DNA from: JAJRPT01 sp964465945
GTDB lineage: Bacteria > Bacteroidota > Ignavibacteria > Kapaibacteriales > UBA2268
DNA length: 64,000 bases
Assembly (NCBI GenBank): GCA_964465945.1
Contig: CAYXMM010000010.1
Coordinates: 1-64,000 of the forward strand
Direction of reading: 5' to 3'
Positions 61,741 to 64,000 of the stretch are shown piece by piece. A program made the translations under genes and the position numbers. Numbering within the stretch: the stretch's first letter is position 1; every line of letters begins with the position of its first letter. The notes beneath the pieces were generated by a model that had not been told where the DNA came from, made no database searches, and was given only the letters and a program-made list of their open reading frames with translations.

Positions 61741-63159
61741 ATGACAGAAAAACGTTTGAGAAGTAGAGTCTCAAAGCAAAAGCCAACGAATGGGTCTTCG
61801 ACTTATTCGAGAAATTTTAATAATTATAATGCTCCAGCGGCGAGCAATAGAGTCGTAGAGCAAGAGCCAGAAGTACAAGCAGAAGTGATTGATATTGCTG
61901 AATTACGAGGAATGAAACTCATTGAATTGCAGACGATGTCGAAAGAAATGGGGTTAGATAGTATTTCTGGGCTAAGAAAACAAGAGTTAATTAAAGCGAT
62001 AATGGACTTTAAGAATGCTCAGCAAGCTCAGGAATCGCAGAAAAGGGAAAAGGTCCTGACTAGTGGTGGCGTTCTTGAAGTATTACCAGATGGTTATGGT
62101 TTTTTACGCTCTGCAAGTTACAATTATCTTCCTTCCCCTGATGACATCTATGTTTCTCCTTCGCAAATTAAAAAATTCGGTTTAAGAACTGGTGATTCTA
62201 TAAAAGGGCATGTTAGACCTCCAAAAGAAGGCGAAAGATTTTATGCTCTTTTAAAAGTAGAAGATGTAAATTATTTAAGTCCAGAGATTATTAGAGACAG
62301 AACTATATTTGATAATTTAACTCCTTTATTTCCTGATGAAAGATTGAAATTAGAAGCAGCTTCTTCTGGCTATGCAATGAGGATTGTGGATTTGCTTTCA
62401 CCAATTGGTAAAGGGCAAAGGGGATTAATTGTTGCTCCTCCAAAATCAGGTAAAACAGTGATTTTAAAGAATTTTGCAAATTCTATTGCTCAAAATCACC
62501 CTGAAGTTAAACTGATTGTTCTTTTGATTGACGAAAGACCTGAAGAAGTAACTGATATGGAACGTTCTGTGAATGGTGAAGTTGTTGCTTCTACTTTTGA
62601 TGAGCCAGCTGAAAGACACGTTCAAGTTGCTGAAATGGTTATTGAAAAAGCAAAACGATTAGTTGAAGCTAAACAAGATGTTGTTATTTTATTAGACTCT
62701 ATAACTCGACTTGCAAGAGCACATAATACTGTTATTCCTCACTCTGGAAAAATCCTTTCTGGTGGAGTTGATGCTTTAGCTTTGCATAAACCAAAGAGGT
62801 TTTTTGGTGCAGCAAGAAATGTTGAAGAAGGTGGTTCTTTATCAATTATAGCAACGGCACTTGTTGAAACTGGTTCAAGAATGGACGAAGTAATTTTTGA
62901 AGAGTTTAAAGGGACAGGGAATATGGAGCTTGTTTTAAATAGACAAATTTCAGATAGAAGAGTTTATCCTGCAATAGATGTTAATAGATCTGGAACAAGA
63001 CGAGAAGACTTAATTATGGATGCTCAAGAGTTGAATAAGGTTTGGATTTTAAGAAAAGTCCTTGCTGAGATGCAACCCGTTGAGGCAATGGAGTTTATTT
63101 TAGATAGAATGAGAGGAACGAAGGATAATGAGCAGTTTTTAAGTTCAATGAATTCGTAA
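61741..63159 (+). CDS. rho: Transcription termination factor Rho
   Basis: 472 residues. A Rho N-terminal domain (about 45-90, LRGMKLIELQTMSKEMG) follows a short basic, low-complexity leader (about 1-45). The RNA-binding cold-shock domain (about 105-175, EVLPDGYGFLRS) precedes the ATPase domain with Walker A APPKSGKT, VLLIDERPEEVTDM and VILLDSITRLARAHN (Walker B region). The hexameric helicase releases transcripts. The lack of a large N-terminal insert makes it shorter than most Bacteroidota Rho proteins. A leader and promoter are upstream; smpB follows after a hairpin. Confidence 0.96.
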   Translation: MTEKRLRSRVSKQKPTNGSSTYSRNFNNYNAPAASNRVVEQEPEVQAEVIDIAELRGMKLIELQTMSKEMGLDSISGLRKQELIKAIMDFKNAQQAQESQKREKVLTSGGVLEVLPDGYGFLRSASYNYLPSPDDIYVSPSQIKKFGLRTGDSIKGHVRPPKEGERFYALLKVEDVNYLSPEIIRDRTIFDNLTPLFPDERLKLEAASSGYAMRIVDLLSPIGKGQRGLIVAPPKSGKTVILKNFANSIAQNHPEVKLIVLLIDERPEEVTDMERSVNGEVVASTFDEPAERHVQVAEMVIEKAKRLVEAKQDVVILLDSITRLARAHNTVIPHSGKILSGGVDALALHKPKRFFGAARNVEEGGSLSIIATALVETGSRMDEVIFEEFKGTGNMELVLNRQISDRRVYPAIDVNRSGTRREDLIMDAQELNKVWILRKVLAEMQPVEAMEFILDRMRGTKDNEQFLSSMNS

Positions 63160-63181
63160 ATTATTATTGATTTTTTAAATT

Positions 63182-63210
63182 AAGCAAGGATATTTTGTCC
63201 TTGCTTTTTA
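63182..63210 (+). terminator. Hairpin between rho and smpB (terminator abutting the smpB start)
   Basis: AAGCAAGGA (63182-63190), loop TATTTTG, TCCTTGCTT (63198-63206), then TTTA. It ends only 4 bases before the smpB ATG at 63214, so it would cover that gene's ribosome binding region in a read-through transcript. Confidence 0.75.
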
Positions 63211-63213
63211 ATT

Positions 63214-63702
63214 ATGAAAGAAATATTACCAGAATATAAGACACGAACGTATAAGTTAATTACTTCTAATAAGAAGGCATTCTTCAATTATGAAATTATA
63301 AACAAAATTGAAGCTGGGATTGAATTGACTGGAACGGAAGTGAAATCGTTAAGAAAAGGTAAATGCTCCCTCCAAGATGCCTATTGTTTTTTTCCTAATA
63401 AATTAAACGATGAATTATATTGTGTAAATATTCATATTCCCGAATACGAACAAGGGAATATTAATAACCATGAACCGAAAAGACGTCGAAAGATTTTAAT
63501 AAAAAAAAGAGAGCAAATTAAGTGGAGAACTTTAGTTAATGAGAAGGCATATACTATTGTTCCAACCGAAATATACTTTTCAGGACATTTAGTTAAAATT
63601 GAAATTGCTTTAGTTAAACCGAAAAAACTTCATGATAAACGGGAAACTATTAAAACTCGTGACCAAGAAAAAGATATTAAAAGAGCATTTAAAAAAGCAT
63701 AG
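63214..63702 (+). CDS. smpB: SsrA-binding protein SmpB (trans-translation)
   Basis: 162 residues with the OB-fold core of SmpB (FFNYEIINKIEAGIELTGTEVKSLRKG, shown here in part), KRRRKILIKKREQIK and the basic C-terminal tail (HDKRETIKTRDQEKDIKRAF) that mimics the tRNA anticodon side. SmpB delivers tmRNA to stalled ribosomes. No tmRNA gene was seen near. The start has no purine-rich site; instead the rho terminator hairpin ends 4 bases upstream, so expression probably depends on a promoter inside rho or on opening the hairpin. Confidence 0.95.
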   Translation: MKEILPEYKTRTYKLITSNKKAFFNYEIINKIEAGIELTGTEVKSLRKGKCSLQDAYCFFPNKLNDELYCVNIHIPEYEQGNINNHEPKRRRKILIKKREQIKWRTLVNEKAYTIVPTEIYFSGHLVKIEIALVKPKKLHDKRETIKTRDQEKDIKRAFKKA

Positions 63703-63728
63703 TTTTTCAAGAATATTTTAATTTTAAA

Positions 63729-63974
63729 TTATTCATCTTCATACGATTTTGGCTCCCAGTTTAGTCCATCGCAAGGAATATAATCTTTTGTTGGATGTTC
63801 GTCGTAAATTTTACAAAGTTGGGCTGATTTTTCAAAATGCTTGCAAGTTCCACAAAGAGTTGATTCTTTAAATTTCTCCATTTCTGTATTAAATCCTTGA
63901 TATGCTTTGTAAGCGGGCATAGCAACTAAGAACCAAAGAATGAAAATAAGCATAATGATATAATCATATAACAT
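63729..63974 (-). CDS. Small membrane protein with four-cysteine tail
   Basis: 81 residues from the ATG at 63974; a TTG at 63989 and further upstream codons stay open to the window edge, so the start is uncertain. An N-terminal membrane helix (YIIMLIFILWFLVAMPAY) precedes a soluble part with CGTCKHF, QLCKIYD and IPCDG, four cysteines that could bind a metal. Family not recognised. Convergent with smpB. Confidence 0.6.
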   Translation of the reverse strand: MLYDYIIMLIFILWFLVAMPAYKAYQGFNTEMEKFKESTLCGTCKHFEKSAQLCKIYDEHPTKDYIPCDGLNWEPKSYEDE

Positions 63975-64000
63975 ATATTTTCTTACCAAGAAGTAGGATA

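Overview
The window is low-GC bacterial chromosome, probably from a metagenome or draft assembly, of the Bacteroidota/Chlorobiota (FCB) kind. Three things point there. At least six secreted proteins end in, or plausibly end in, type IX secretion system (T9SS) C-terminal sorting domains. Several promoters fit the Bacteroidota pattern TTTG-N19/20-TAnnTTTG. The large proteins carry IgGFc-binding-like, choice-of-anchor and WD40 modules. A Kapabacteria/Chlorobiota-type lineage would fit, but I cannot fix the order. The sequence contains two runs of exactly 100 N, each inside a tandemly repeated gene.

Layout. 1-2.4 kb: two small exported proteins and a PIN-type toxin-antitoxin pair. 2.4-3.6 kb: carA. 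3.8-15.2 kb: a co-directional block with a repeat-built exported protein, three tandem paralogous fibre proteins (YadA-like beta-roll repeats plus a C-terminal S74/endosialidase-type chaperone) joined by 4-bp overlaps, another exported beta-rich protein, and a subclass-B1-like metallo-beta-lactamase. 15.2-18.9 kb (minus): miaE, an exported TPR-CHAT protein and a small GNAT protein. 18.9-24.9 kb: ileS, a DksA/TraR-like protein, a family 4 uracil-DNA glycosylase and an RlmI-like methyltransferase. 25.0-31.2 kb: a two-domain oxidoreductase, a degenerate GH2 protein fused to a membrane domain, and a Ppx/GppA phosphatase. 31.3-36.1 kb: a giant IgGFc-binding-like T9SS protein. 36.4-42.8 kb (minus): a WD40 T9SS protein, hisS and an orphan sensor kinase. 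42.9-49.8 kb: an exported protein, a YebC-family regulator, a LytR_C-domain protein, pdxB, a beta-helix protein, argD and an alpha/beta hydrolase. 49.8-57.7 kb: more secreted proteins (Ig-like, Cys-containing, WD40-like, beta-helix). 57.8-64 kb: pheT, sigZ with a cysteine-repeat protein, rho, smpB and a small membrane protein.

Two groups look most like poorly described systems. The first is the fibre operon: three paralogs of 643, 645 and 639 residues, with the chaperone-domain serine at residues 517, 520 and 517, each with a different loop chemistry in its repeats (Ser/Gly/Thr, acidic, Asn). The second is a SigZ module: the sigma factor gene and the following cysteine-rich 36-residue-repeat gene share a promoter motif (TGCGTC ... 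CGWCTAA) at identical spacing, which suggests an autoregulated metal or thiol response. Housekeeping genes (carA, ileS, hisS, argD, pdxB, pheT, rho, smpB) lie between accessory surface-protein genes. No tRNA, rRNA, CRISPR array, insertion sequence or phage structural cluster was seen.
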